26,152 nucleotides of DNA from Candidatus Moranbacteria bacterium CG_4_8_14_3_um_filter_41_13. GTDB taxonomy: Bacteria > Patescibacteriota > Minisyncoccia > Moranbacterales > UBA1568. Position numbers and translations under genes: made by a program. Positions 7,618-15,908 of this stretch are shown in pieces; within the stretch, counting starts at the first letter, position 1, and each line of letters starts with the position of its first letter. The notes under the pieces are model-generated. The model searched no databases and had not been told where the DNA came from. It saw only the letters and a program-made list of their open reading frames with translations. The stretch lies in the NCBI GenBank assembly GCA_002782305.1, contig PFHN01000092.1:7345-33496 (forward strand). Reading direction: 5' to 3'.

Positions 7618-8817
7618 ATGCACAAAGAAAATCTCAATACAAAAAAAGTTCGTCTTATCAGCGTTGTTTCGTTTCTTATTAGTTTCTTTGACGCTTTCTG
7701 GATCTATACACTTTCTACCTATTTTTCAGAAATAGCTGGTTCTGATAATGTCAGTTTTTTCTATTTTCTGGCCTTTGTAGGGGCTCTTGCTTCACTCTTT
7801 TTTTTACAATCTATCATCAGATATATCGGACGAGCACGTTTACTGTACTTTTCCCTTGGATTGAGCATTTTGCTGTCATCACTTCTGACGCAACTTTCCC
7901 CATCATGGGTAACTGTTTTTCTCGCTCTTTTGTTCATCGTTATCAATAATATCGCATGGGTGTCCCTTGATATTTTACTCGAAGGATTTTCTTCTGATGG
8001 TATGGCAGGAAGAATCAGAGGACTCCATCTCACCATTGTTAACGCTGGATTTCTTATTGCTCCATTTCTCGCCACGAAAGTGCTGGATACCTACCAGTTT
8101 GAGGGAATATTCTTTGTGATGTCTGTGGGATATATCATTGCATTCCTCATTGCTTTGCTCGGATTTCGGAATGATAATGTTGTCTTGCACGAAGGACTGA
8201 AACCACTTCAGACAATAAAGAAAATGATTCGGGAAATAAATATATTTCGTATTTATTTTATCTCTTTTGCTATGGAATTCTTCTATGTCATGATGATTAT
8301 CTATACTCCACTGCATCTGATCAATCTTGGATTCACTTGGCATGAAATTGGTATTATTTTTACCATTATGCTCATTCCATTTGTACTGTTGCAATACCCG
8401 CTGGGGCTACTGGCTGACAAAAGACTCGGAGAAAAAGAACTTCTTCTGGTGAGTATTATGATCGTGATTGTCGCTACAGGGTATATACCATTTATCCATG
8501 CGCATAGTATCTGGATCTGGAGTGCTGTTCTTTTTATGACGCGCATCGGTATCGCTGGTATTGAAGTGCTTCGTGATGCCTATTTTTATAAACAAATCGA
8601 TGGAGATGACGCTGACATTATTGCGTTTTTCCGTACCTCAAGACCAGTGGCCAATATTGTCGGAGCGGGCGTTGCGACATTTTTACTTATCTTCTGGTCA
8701 CTTTCCAGTGTTTTCTTTGCTATCGTTGTGGTGATGTCTTTGGCTTTACTGACAACGCTTTTCCTTGATGATACGAAAGGGGAAAATGAGAAAAATGCCT
8801 ACGTGAAGAAAATATAA
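7618..8817 (+). CDS. Major facilitator superfamily transporter
   Basis: An integral membrane protein of 399 residues with about twelve hydrophobic helices, the size and layout of an MFS permease. Helix 1 starts near SVVSFLISFFDAFWIY and helix 12 is near FFAIVVVMSLALL. A motif-A-like loop, GLLADKRLGEKE, follows helix 8, and a shorter version, IRYIGRARLLY, follows helix 2. I chose ATG 7618 because the longer open frame upstream encodes a charged, low-quality stretch overlapping the previous gene, while 7618 puts helix 1 close to the N-terminus and follows an extended -10 box. The substrate cannot be inferred. Confidence 0.85.
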   Translation: MHKENLNTKKVRLISVVSFLISFFDAFWIYTLSTYFSEIAGSDNVSFFYFLAFVGALASLFFLQSIIRYIGRARLLYFSLGLSILLSSLLTQLSPSWVTVFLALLFIVINNIAWVSLDILLEGFSSDGMAGRIRGLHLTIVNAGFLIAPFLATKVLDTYQFEGIFFVMSVGYIIAFLIALLGFRNDNVVLHEGLKPLQTIKKMIREINIFRIYFISFAMEFFYVMMIIYTPLHLINLGFTWHEIGIIFTIMLIPFVLLQYPLGLLADKRLGEKELLLVSIMIVIVATGYIPFIHAHSIWIWSAVLFMTRIGIAGIEVLRDAYFYKQIDGDDADIIAFFRTSRPVANIVGAGVATFLLIFWSLSSVFFAIVVVMSLALLTTLFLDDTKGENEKNAYVKKI

Positions 8818-8888
8818 GCCTCTTCTTGGAGAATGAACCAAAAACTGTTAGAATAGAGGAGAAAGAGATATTTTATACCTTATTTTTT

Positions 8889-9596
8889 ATGGCTTATCAA
8901 ATACATCTCGAACAGTTTGAGGGACCACTTGATCTTCTTCTTTCTTTGATTGAGAAAGAAAAGCTTGATATTACGAGTGTGAGTTTAGCTAAAGTTGCTG
9001 ACCAATACCTCGAGTATCTCAAGGGAGAAGAAATTGTTTCTTTATCAAACCTGGCTTCGTTTCTTGCAATAGCTTCCAGACTGCTTCTTATCAAATCGAG
9101 GGCGCTCCTACCAATACTGGCATTCAGTGATGAAGAGGAAGAATCGATGGACGATTTGGAAATACGTCTTAAAGAATATAAACGGTTTCGTGAGATAGCC
9201 TTGAGGCTCAATCTTCTTTTCGTGGGAAGGAATACTCTGTATTCCAGGGAAAGTTTCTCGGGTCTTTCGGTCGTTTTTTATCCACCGAGTGGACTTACAG
9301 CAGAAGATTTGCATAAACATTTTTCAAACGTATTAGGAGAGATACCTATTCTCGAGATCTTACCAGAGAAGGAGCTCGAAGCAGTCATCACACTCGAAGA
9401 GAAAATACTCGAACTCCAAAGGACTCTTGGTGATCGTGTAGAATCTTCGTTTTCACAGATGATTCGTGAAGGAGCTGACCGTGTTGATATTATTGTATCC
9501 TTCCTCGCTGTCCTCGAGATGGTGAAACAGCGATTCATTTTCGTAGAACAAGAAAAGTTTTTCAGCGATATTCGCATCAATCGATTTATACCATAA
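8889..9596 (+). CDS. scpA: Segregation and condensation protein A (kleisin)
   Basis: The kleisin subunit of the SMC-ScpAB condensin, which bridges SMC heads in chromosome organisation. The diagnostic N-terminus YQIHLEQFEGPLDLLLSLI is complete, followed by KEKLDITSVSLAKVADQYLEYL and the helical block FLAIASRLLLIKSRALLP. The C-terminal winged-helix region (about residues 175-235) holds DIIVSFLAVLEMVKQ and ends with QEKFFSDIRI. The length of 235 is normal. I placed the start at ATG 8889 because the family starts close to the EGPLDLLL motif and the open frame upstream adds unrelated sequence. A TATACC box lies nine bases before this ATG, so the leader would be very short. scpB follows after five bases. 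Confidence 0.94.
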   Translation: MAYQIHLEQFEGPLDLLLSLIEKEKLDITSVSLAKVADQYLEYLKGEEIVSLSNLASFLAIASRLLLIKSRALLPILAFSDEEEESMDDLEIRLKEYKRFREIALRLNLLFVGRNTLYSRESFSGLSVVFYPPSGLTAEDLHKHFSNVLGEIPILEILPEKELEAVITLEEKILELQRTLGDRVESSFSQMIREGADRVDIIVSFLAVLEMVKQRFIFVEQEKFFSDIRINRFIP

Positions 9597-9601
9597 AATC
9601 T

Positions 9602-10225
9602 ATGTCATCATCTTCATATCTCATCTCGCTTCTCGAATCACTCCTCTTTGTAAGTGGTGAACCTTTGTCCTTTGCTCGGTTGGCAAAAATAACTGAAAGT
9701 GATGAAGAGAAAATTGGGACAGTACTTGGTTCGTTGGCAGAAAAATACCTGAAAGATGAATCTTCTGGATTGAAAATAGTGCTGCATAATAGAGAGGCAC
9801 TCCTCACAACGAAAGCAGAAAATATGGCAGTCATCGAAGCTCTCACAAAGAGTTCTATCCAGGAAAATTTGAGTAAGGCTGGACTCGAAGTCCTGTCTAT
9901 TATTGCGTATCGTGCGCCTATTTCCAAATCCGCTATCGAAGCTATTCGCGGTGTGAATTGTAACTTTACGCTTCGTAATTTACTCTTAAGGGATCTTATT
10001 GAGAGACACGATAACCCAACCGATGCGCGTGAATATGTCTATTCTCCAACGTTTCGTTTTCTTCAGTCGCTTGGGCTTGAGAGTATACAGGATCTTCCTG
10101 AATATCAGACACTTTCTCTCGATGAACGATTGAAAATACTCGAAACAGCATCGGAAAAAATATCTGTAGAAGAAGGAGAAGAAACGAAAGAAATAATACA
10201 AAAAATAGAAGAAACAAAAGAGTAA
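9602..10225 (+). CDS. scpB: Segregation and condensation protein B
   Basis: Partner of ScpA, a dimer of tandem winged helices bound to the middle of the kleisin. Landmarks are the start SLLESLLFVSGEPLSFARLAK, the helix-turn-helix-like GLEVLSIIAYRAPISKSAIEAIRGVN, and LLLRDLIERH with the following strand YVYSPTFRFLQSLGLESIQDLPE. Most family members have TFLRHFGL or similar at this last place, so the match is good. The 207-residue length is typical. The C-terminus is a Glu/Lys-rich tail (EEGEETKEIIQKIEETKE), probably disordered. It begins five bases after scpA and stops three bases before dacA, so the three are very likely one transcript. Confidence 0.94.
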   Translation: MSSSSYLISLLESLLFVSGEPLSFARLAKITESDEEKIGTVLGSLAEKYLKDESSGLKIVLHNREALLTTKAENMAVIEALTKSSIQENLSKAGLEVLSIIAYRAPISKSAIEAIRGVNCNFTLRNLLLRDLIERHDNPTDAREYVYSPTFRFLQSLGLESIQDLPEYQTLSLDERLKILETASEKISVEEGEETKEIIQKIEETKE

Positions 10226-10228
10226 TGT

Positions 10229-11254
10229 ATGCATAAAGTCATTGTCTTCATCACTGCAGTTAGTATCGTCGTCTTCCTGGCATTTTCCAATGGAAGCTAT
10301 TTTTCCGCTCACGGAGAGAATTTTTTGAACCTTTTTTCTTCAGATAATAGTCGATTCAAGACGGTGCGTTCGATTGATGCCGTTAAGGCCTATCCTTTCG
10401 TCAGTGAGGATCGAAGCTTGACGAGTGGTTTCGTGCCAGAACAAAAACTGTATGCACCAAATCTGAACATCGTTTCTGCGCACGCTTCTGTCATTATGGA
10501 TGTTGACTCAGGGAAAATACTCTATGAAAAAAATGCCCAAACAGAAAGACAAATTGCTTCACTCACAAAACTTTTTACAGCGACGATTGTGATGGAGAAA
10601 GTGAAAGATTTAGATGAATTGGTGACGATTGATGAAGAAGCGGTGTATGCTGAAGGAACGCGCATTGGTTGTCCTCGTTCTGGATTTTGTCCAGGGGAGC
10701 GTTTGAAAGTAGGTGAGAAAATATCAATACATAATCTTTTGAAAGCAGCACTGATGAACAGTGCTAATGATTCTGCTATCGCTCTCGGGAAATACATAGG
10801 GAAGACACAAGATGGTTTCGCAGACATTATGAATGCCCGCGCCAGAGAACTCGGTTTAGAACATTCTCATTTTTGTACTCCATCAGGACTAGAACCAGAT
10901 GGACGAGAGACAGAGTGTTATTCTTCTGCTCTTGATGTCGCGAAGATTGCTTCGCATGCACTCGAGTTTCCAGAAATATGGCAAATCATGCGCGAGGAGA
11001 AACAATTCATCTCTTCGGATGATGGCAAGTATACTCATGAGATCTTTAATACGGATCAATTGTTAGATCAACTCCCAAATCTCATTGGTACAAAAACAGG
11101 ATTTACTCCGCTTGCAGGATATTCACTCTTGGCGGTAGCCTCCGATGAAAGCAAGACGCATAGAGTGGTAGCCGTACTGCTCGATGACCCTTATCGTTGG
11201 CAAAGTATTCAATCCATGTTTGGTTGGAGTTTTTCGGCTATTCACTGGAGATAA
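10229..11254 (+). CDS. dacA: D-alanyl-D-alanine carboxypeptidase (S11, PBP5/DacA-like)
   Basis: A penicillin-binding-protein-fold carboxypeptidase that trims the terminal D-Ala from peptidoglycan stem peptides outside the membrane. Residues 3-21 form an N-terminal signal anchor (VIVFITAVSIVVFLAF). The three active-site motifs are present in order: SLTK at 111-114 (nucleophile Ser111), SAN at 178-180, and KTG at 289-291. The block between them (HNLLKAALMNSANDSAIALG) is characteristic. The length of 341 suggests that the C-terminal beta-rich domain and membrane-anchoring helix of E. coli PBP5 are missing, so the N-terminal helix probably does the anchoring. It starts three bases after scpB and is followed by mraY 22 bases later, placing two peptidoglycan genes side by side. 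Confidence 0.93.
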   Translation: MHKVIVFITAVSIVVFLAFSNGSYFSAHGENFLNLFSSDNSRFKTVRSIDAVKAYPFVSEDRSLTSGFVPEQKLYAPNLNIVSAHASVIMDVDSGKILYEKNAQTERQIASLTKLFTATIVMEKVKDLDELVTIDEEAVYAEGTRIGCPRSGFCPGERLKVGEKISIHNLLKAALMNSANDSAIALGKYIGKTQDGFADIMNARARELGLEHSHFCTPSGLEPDGRETECYSSALDVAKIASHALEFPEIWQIMREEKQFISSDDGKYTHEIFNTDQLLDQLPNLIGTKTGFTPLAGYSLLAVASDESKTHRVVAVLLDDPYRWQSIQSMFGWSFSAIHWR

Positions 11255-11276
11255 TTCTAAAAAAAGATATAACTTT

Positions 11277-12392
11277 ATGGATATACAGATATCAGATGTG
11301 CAAAATATTCCGATAATTGTGAACGCTCTCAAAGTTCTTACGACAGGACTACTTGCTTTTCTTCTGGCTTTTTTTCTCACACCTCTTTGGACACACATCC
11401 TTTATGCATATAAAATCGGTATCAAGATTAAACAGAATGCTGTAGATGGAGAGAAGCTGACTTTCGTAAATAAAATGCATGCCAAGAAACAAGGAACGCC
11501 AACGATGGGTGGACTACTCGTGTGGTTTCCTGTTTTGATACTGACTTTTGCTTCACATTTTCTCTTTCCATTTATCGCAGTGATATTTGGAATGGATTTT
11601 ATCGCTCGTCTTGATTTCCTCAGTCGTCCACAAGTATGGCTCCCTTTGTTTGTTTTGGTGACTGCAGGTATACTTGGGCTTTTTGATGATTATATGAGCG
11701 TGCGTGGACGCGGGACAAACAAAGGTGGTGGTATGCGTTTTCTTTTTCGTTTTTGGTGGCTCTTCGCTATCGCGGGAACAGGGGCTTGGTGGTTTTATTC
11801 GAAACTAGGATGGGATCAAATCCATATTCCTGCGGTAGGTGATTTTTCGATTGGACTCTGGTATATTCCACTGTTTATTTTTGTGATTCTTTTTTCGGCT
11901 ATTTCTTCCAATGAAACTGATGGACTCGATGGACTGAATGGTGGAGTACTTCTCATTGCTTTTAGCTCTTTTGCCTTGATTGCATTCCTCCAAAACAAAC
12001 TCGACTTGGCAGCGTTTTGTGCAGCTCTTTCTGGAGCACTCCTCGCGTTCCTTTGGTTCAATATTTATCCGGCACGATTCTTTATGGGAGACACGGGAGC
12101 CGTAGCGCTTGGTACGACGCTCGGTGTTGTTGCAATGCTGACGAACTCTTCCCTCGTACTCTTTCTTATTGTCTTTCTTTATGTATTGGAATCAGGCAGT
12201 GTCGTCATTCAGCTTCTGAGTAAGAAATATCGCGGAAAAAAAGTGTTCCTTTCTGCACCACTTCATCATCATTTCGAAGCAGTAGGATGGGAAGAACCGA
12301 AGATAGTGATGCGGGCGTGGATTTTCTCCGCCGTAATGGCACTCATTGGTCTCATTATTGGTATATTGGGAATGGGTAAAATTCATTTGTAA
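11277..12392 (+). CDS. mraY: Phospho-N-acetylmuramoyl-pentapeptide-transferase
   Basis: Transfers phospho-MurNAc-pentapeptide from UDP to undecaprenyl phosphate and makes lipid I in the cytoplasmic membrane. There are about ten hydrophobic helices in 371 residues. Conserved motifs are KKQGTPTMGGLL, the catalytic Asp pair Asp137-Asp138 in GLFDDYMS, NETDGLDGLNGG (Asn212-Asp215; most relatives have NLTDGLDGL), FMGDTGAVALG, and HHHFE at 330-334 followed by VGWEEPKIVMR. The start at 11277 puts the first helix 15-20 residues in. The longer open frame reaches back into dacA and is not credible. The usual neighbours murF, murD and ftsW are absent; instead dacA precedes it and pgk follows after 20 bases. 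Confidence 0.95.
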   Translation: MDIQISDVQNIPIIVNALKVLTTGLLAFLLAFFLTPLWTHILYAYKIGIKIKQNAVDGEKLTFVNKMHAKKQGTPTMGGLLVWFPVLILTFASHFLFPFIAVIFGMDFIARLDFLSRPQVWLPLFVLVTAGILGLFDDYMSVRGRGTNKGGGMRFLFRFWWLFAIAGTGAWWFYSKLGWDQIHIPAVGDFSIGLWYIPLFIFVILFSAISSNETDGLDGLNGGVLLIAFSSFALIAFLQNKLDLAAFCAALSGALLAFLWFNIYPARFFMGDTGAVALGTTLGVVAMLTNSSLVLFLIVFLYVLESGSVVIQLLSKKYRGKKVFLSAPLHHHFEAVGWEEPKIVMRAWIFSAVMALIGLIIGILGMGKIHL

Positions 12393-12412
12393 TTTGTTAG
12401 AGAATAAAATGT

Positions 12413-13459
12413 ATGTCACTTAAAAGTATTAAGGAAGCAAATTTCGAAAATGCATCAGTGCTTGTAAGGGTAGATTTCAATGTTGAGTTCAATAATATCG
12501 GAGAAGTACAAGAGCACTTTCGTTTTGACATCGTGAAGAAAACAATAGATTTTATTGCGCAGTTTCCAGGTGTGAAAATAGCCCTTGCTACCCACCTCGG
12601 TCGCCCAGAAGGGAAAGACACAGAATATTCTGTCGAGAAACTCATCCCAGCAGTGAAGCAGGCCTTGGGACGTGAGGTTATTTTTGTGCCTGATTGTATT
12701 GGAGAGGGAGTGAACACTGCACTCGCTAACCTGGAGGAGAATCAAATACTGCTTCTGGAAAATGTGAGATTCTATGCCGAAGAAGAGTCCAACGATATGA
12801 ATTTCGCAAAACAGCTTTCTGCTCCTTTTTCTTTCTTTGTTAATGAAGCCTTTAGTGCTTGTCATCGGGCACATGCATCAGTCGTTGGAGTAGCGATGTG
12901 TATTCCTGCATATGCAGGACTGAGGCTACTTCAAGAAGTAGATACGCTTGATCGTATTATGACAGTACCAGAACATCCTGCTATCGCTGTTATTGGTGGC
13001 GCGAAAATTGAAACGAAGCTTCCTCTTATTCAGGCGTTTGAAAAAAGTTTTGATGCTGTTTTGGTTGGGGGGAAAATAGCCAATGAAGCTATCGATCAAA
13101 AAATTGCTTTTTCTGAAAAGGTACTCTTGCCCAAGGATTTCGAATCATCGATGCGTCTTGATATCGGTCCTACTACAATCGGCTTCTATATTCAGATGAT
13201 AAAAATTGCCAAAACAATTGTGTGGAATGGGCCGATGGGAAAGTTTGAAGAGAAACCGTATGATATGGGAACAAACGCCATACTGAATGCTATTTTGGAA
13301 AGTTCTGCATACGTCGTGATTGGTGGAGGTGAATCGCTGGCAGTGCTTGAGAAAGCGGGTGCTCTGAGTAAAATCGGATTTGTATCATCTGGTGGTGGAG
13401 CGATGCTCGAGTATCTTGGAGGAAATATGCTTCCAGGTATCGAAGCTCTCAAGAATTAA
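12413..13459 (+). CDS. pgk: Phosphoglycerate kinase, short form
   Basis: Glycolytic enzyme that transfers phosphate from 1,3-bisphosphoglycerate to ADP. Landmarks are VLVRVDFNV, HLGRPEG, LLLENVRFY, the substrate-binding NEAFSACHRAHASVVG, the hinge-side GGAKIETKLPLI, LDIGPTTI, VWNGPMGKFE, GGGESLAVLEKAG and the final SSGGGAMLEYLGG. At 348 residues it is 40-50 shorter than typical bacterial Pgk, with loops trimmed throughout, for example after DFNV and in the segment before LDIGP. Substitutions at usually strict sites include NEAFSACHR for NDAFGTAHR and GGGES for GGGDS. All main binding motifs are present, so I expect activity. It probably belongs to the scpA-scpB-dacA-mraY-pgk run. Confidence 0.94.
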   Translation: MSLKSIKEANFENASVLVRVDFNVEFNNIGEVQEHFRFDIVKKTIDFIAQFPGVKIALATHLGRPEGKDTEYSVEKLIPAVKQALGREVIFVPDCIGEGVNTALANLEENQILLLENVRFYAEEESNDMNFAKQLSAPFSFFVNEAFSACHRAHASVVGVAMCIPAYAGLRLLQEVDTLDRIMTVPEHPAIAVIGGAKIETKLPLIQAFEKSFDAVLVGGKIANEAIDQKIAFSEKVLLPKDFESSMRLDIGPTTIGFYIQMIKIAKTIVWNGPMGKFEEKPYDMGTNAILNAILESSAYVVIGGGESLAVLEKAGALSKIGFVSSGGGAMLEYLGGNMLPGIEALKN

Positions 13460-13470
13460 AAAAGATTGTG

Positions 13471-13479
13471 TGGTATACT
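13471..13479 (+). promoter_or_regulatory. Extended -10 promoter of the PfkB-family kinase
   Basis: TG-G-TATACT (13471-13479) is a strong extended -10 element in the 50-base gap after pgk. Predicted start of transcription is near 13486, giving a leader of about 24 bases to ATG 13510. No -35 is recognisable. Confidence 0.5.
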
Positions 13480-13509
13480 AGCATTAAGAATTCAAAAAAA
13501 AAGATATAT

Positions 13510-14538
13510 ATGTTTCTCACTGCGTCATCATACAAAGTTATCTGTATTGGTTCTACTTCGAAAGATATTTTCTTCCCGACAGACGAAGGAGTAATTATCG
13601 AAACTCCCGAAGACATTACTTCGAAAGAAAAAATTGCCTTTGAACTCGGAGGGAAATATCGTGTTGCAAATCGCTATGAAGCAGTGGGTGGTGTGGCTGC
13701 TAATGTTTCTCACGGACTCGTGAAGCTCGGTCACAATACTGCTTGTTACAGCAGAATCGGCCGTGATGAAGTGGGTGACTGGATTATGAATAAATTTCGA
13801 TCAGCCCACGTACCTACAAAATTCCTTTTTGTCGATGAATCAGCGAAGACGGATCTCTCAGCGATTGTGGTGCTCACGCAAAATGGTGAGCGGACCATCT
13901 TCCATAATCGTGATGCCAATGAAAAGTTGGAAATCATCGACGAGAAACTGGAGCGTGCAGAATGGTTTTTTGTCAGTGCCTTGAATGGTGATTGGCAAGG
14001 GAACCTGAAAAAAATTCTTGCCCTGAAAAACAAGATGCATTGTCTCCTTGCTTTTAATCCTGGACAACACAACATCAAATCTGATACTCAAGCTGTTCTC
14101 GAGGGTATTGCAGAGAGTGATGTCCTCCTTCTCAATAAAGATGAGGCGATTGAACTTGTACTCAATATGAAGAAAGATTTACCGCGTGAACATCTTGATA
14201 ACGAGATGTTTCTTCTGGAAACTCTCCATCGATTGGGTGCAAAAATTATCAGTATGACAGATGGCAAGAGAGGGGCATGGAGCTTCGATGGCAAAGAATA
14301 TTGGTATTGTCCAATTTTCACGAGAGGAGACATTGTCGACAGTACTGGTTGTGGCGATTCTTTCGCGTCTGGATTTTTTTCAGCTCTTCTGGAAGGACAA
14401 TCGATTGAAAAAGCGCTTCGATATGGTATATTGAATAGCGGAAGTGTCATCGGTCACTACGGAGCGATCGCAGGGTTATTATCAAAAAGTGAAATGAGTG
14501 ATATGATAGAGAAGGTACATCCTGAGCGACTCAATTAG
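13510..14538 (+). CDS. PfkB-family carbohydrate/nucleoside kinase
   Basis: A 342-residue kinase of the ribokinase superfamily, which phosphorylates sugars or nucleosides with ATP. The N-terminal signature region is GGVAANVSHGLVKLGHNTACYSRIGRDEVGDWI. The C-terminal active site is DSTGCGDSFASGFFSALLEG, where the Asp of GCGD is the expected catalytic base. Family members usually have GAGD, so the Ala to Cys change in the anion hole is notable. In between, DVLLLNKDEAIEL is the conserved NxxE Mg-binding block. An unusual insert lies near the start (about residues 18-45, with EGVIIETPED), before the GG motif. I chose ATG 13510 because it lies downstream of the extended -10 box. Substrate identity (fructose, ribose, adenosine) cannot be decided from sequence. 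Confidence 0.88.
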   Translation: MFLTASSYKVICIGSTSKDIFFPTDEGVIIETPEDITSKEKIAFELGGKYRVANRYEAVGGVAANVSHGLVKLGHNTACYSRIGRDEVGDWIMNKFRSAHVPTKFLFVDESAKTDLSAIVVLTQNGERTIFHNRDANEKLEIIDEKLERAEWFFVSALNGDWQGNLKKILALKNKMHCLLAFNPGQHNIKSDTQAVLEGIAESDVLLLNKDEAIELVLNMKKDLPREHLDNEMFLLETLHRLGAKIISMTDGKRGAWSFDGKEYWYCPIFTRGDIVDSTGCGDSFASGFFSALLEGQSIEKALRYGILNSGSVIGHYGAIAGLLSKSEMSDMIEKVHPERLN

Positions 14539-14592
14539 CAAAGAAGCAAAGAGAAATCGTATCGGAAAATAAAAAAAGTGTTGATATAAAAA

Positions 14593-14598
14593 TATAAT
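14593..14598 (+). promoter_or_regulatory. Probable -10 box of the FtsA-like gene
   Basis: A perfect TATAAT ends 12 bases before ATG 14611. No -35 match is clear. The predicted leader is only about six bases. Confidence 0.42.
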
Positions 14599-14610
14599 TT
14601 GAAGCTTTGT

Positions 14611-15882
14611 ATGGGGATTTTCTCAAAACTTCCGTGGAAAAAAGAAACGGATCTTATTTTAGCTCTTGATATAGGAACAGAAATAGTGAAAGCTCTTATT
14701 TTTCGTGTTGATCAAGAGAAAAAAAATGGTGTTGTTATCGGCGTTGGGAGAGTCCCTCAAAAAATCGGAAATATGCAGAGTGGGGCTGTCTCTGATATTA
14801 GTGGTGTTATTGAATCATCCCGTGAAGCTATTATTCTTGCCAAAGAAAAAGCAGGTGTCAAGAGAGTAGAAAAAAGTATTATTGGTATTGCAGGCGAACT
14901 CGTTAAGGGAACGACCACCACGGTTCATTATGAACGCGTTGATTCTTCACTCCGTATGGGTATCGCAGAACTACGGACGATTGTCGAAAAAGTGCAACAG
15001 AAAGCCTTTGAGCGTATTAAGAAACAGCTTGCCTGGGAAACAGGGCAGGATGATATTGATGTGAAACTTATTAATGCAGCTATCGTTGATGTTCGCATTG
15101 ATGGATATCGTGTTTCTAATCCTATTAACTTTCAGGGCAAAGATGTATCGATGAGCGTTTTCAATGCGTATGCGCCTATGATTCATTTAGGAGCACTGCA
15201 AACCATTGCTGATGAACTCGATCTTGATCTTCTTTCGATTGCTGCTGAGCCATATGCAGTAGCTCGTTCTATCGAAGTGCCTGATATGATGGATTTCAAT
15301 GCGATATTTATTGATATTGGTGGAGGGACGACAGATATTGCAGTCGTACGCAATGGAGGACTCGAAGGGACGAAAATGTTTGCTTTGGGTGGACGTGCTT
15401 TTACAAAACATTTGATGCAGGAATTTAATCTGAGTTTCGAAATAGCTGAAAAGATGAAAGTTGATTATACAAATGGACAACTCAGTAGTGAAGATACGAG
15501 CTTTGTGAATCAGCTCTTTGCAGATGATTGTCGTGTCTGGCTCGGTGGTGTGGAACTTTCACTTTTGGAGTTTGCCGAGACAGATATGCTTCCATCACGT
15601 ATTTTCCTCTGTGGTGGTGGGTCGGCACTGCCAGAAATCAAACAAGCACTTCTTTCTTCTGAATGGTGGGAAAAAACCCTCCCATTTTCTAAGCAGCCAC
15701 AGGTAGGGTTCTTACAACCACAGAATATCACTCGTATCGTGGACACAACAGGTGAGCTGACCAATCCCCAAGATATTACACCTGTAGGACTCGCTCATCT
15801 TGCTCTTCTCGATTATAATGAAGAGGAAAAGATGCTCGCCAGTATTTTGCATCGCAGTATAGAATCAATAGAAAAACAATAA
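14611..15882 (+). CDS. FtsA-like actin-fold ATPase (SHS2 / PilM relative)
   Basis: A 423-residue protein of the actin/Hsp70 ATPase superfamily. Phosphate-1 is LALDIGTEIVKALIF near the N-terminus, phosphate-2 is FIDIGGGTTDIAVVR, and the adenosine motif is IFLCGGGSALPEI. The inserted SHS2 (1C) region, with GIAGELVKG and TTVHYERVDSSLRMG, is the arrangement of FtsA, and the match to FtsA (GAVSDISGVIESSREAI; typically GxVxDxxxxxxAI) is closer than to PilM. Cell division FtsA anchors FtsZ; here no ftsZ follows. Instead the next gene encodes a single-pass membrane protein, a pairing reminiscent of PilM with PilN. ATG 14611 is preferred over a TTG twelve bases earlier. I name it FtsA-like and do not assign the division role with certainty. 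Confidence 0.85.
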   Translation: MGIFSKLPWKKETDLILALDIGTEIVKALIFRVDQEKKNGVVIGVGRVPQKIGNMQSGAVSDISGVIESSREAIILAKEKAGVKRVEKSIIGIAGELVKGTTTTVHYERVDSSLRMGIAELRTIVEKVQQKAFERIKKQLAWETGQDDIDVKLINAAIVDVRIDGYRVSNPINFQGKDVSMSVFNAYAPMIHLGALQTIADELDLDLLSIAAEPYAVARSIEVPDMMDFNAIFIDIGGGTTDIAVVRNGGLEGTKMFALGGRAFTKHLMQEFNLSFEIAEKMKVDYTNGQLSSEDTSFVNQLFADDCRVWLGGVELSLLEFAETDMLPSRIFLCGGGSALPEIKQALLSSEWWEKTLPFSKQPQVGFLQPQNITRIVDTTGELTNPQDITPVGLAHLALLDYNEEEKMLASILHRSIESIEKQ

Positions 15883-15892
15883 AGGAATACAC

Positions 15893-15898
15893 TATAAA
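15893..15898 (+). promoter_or_regulatory. Possible -10 box of the J-like membrane protein gene
   Basis: TATAAA ends 10 bases before ATG 15909 in the 26-base gap. No -35 is evident. It may be internal to an operon with the FtsA-like gene. Confidence 0.3.
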
Positions 15899-15908
15899 AT
15901 GCGCTCGT

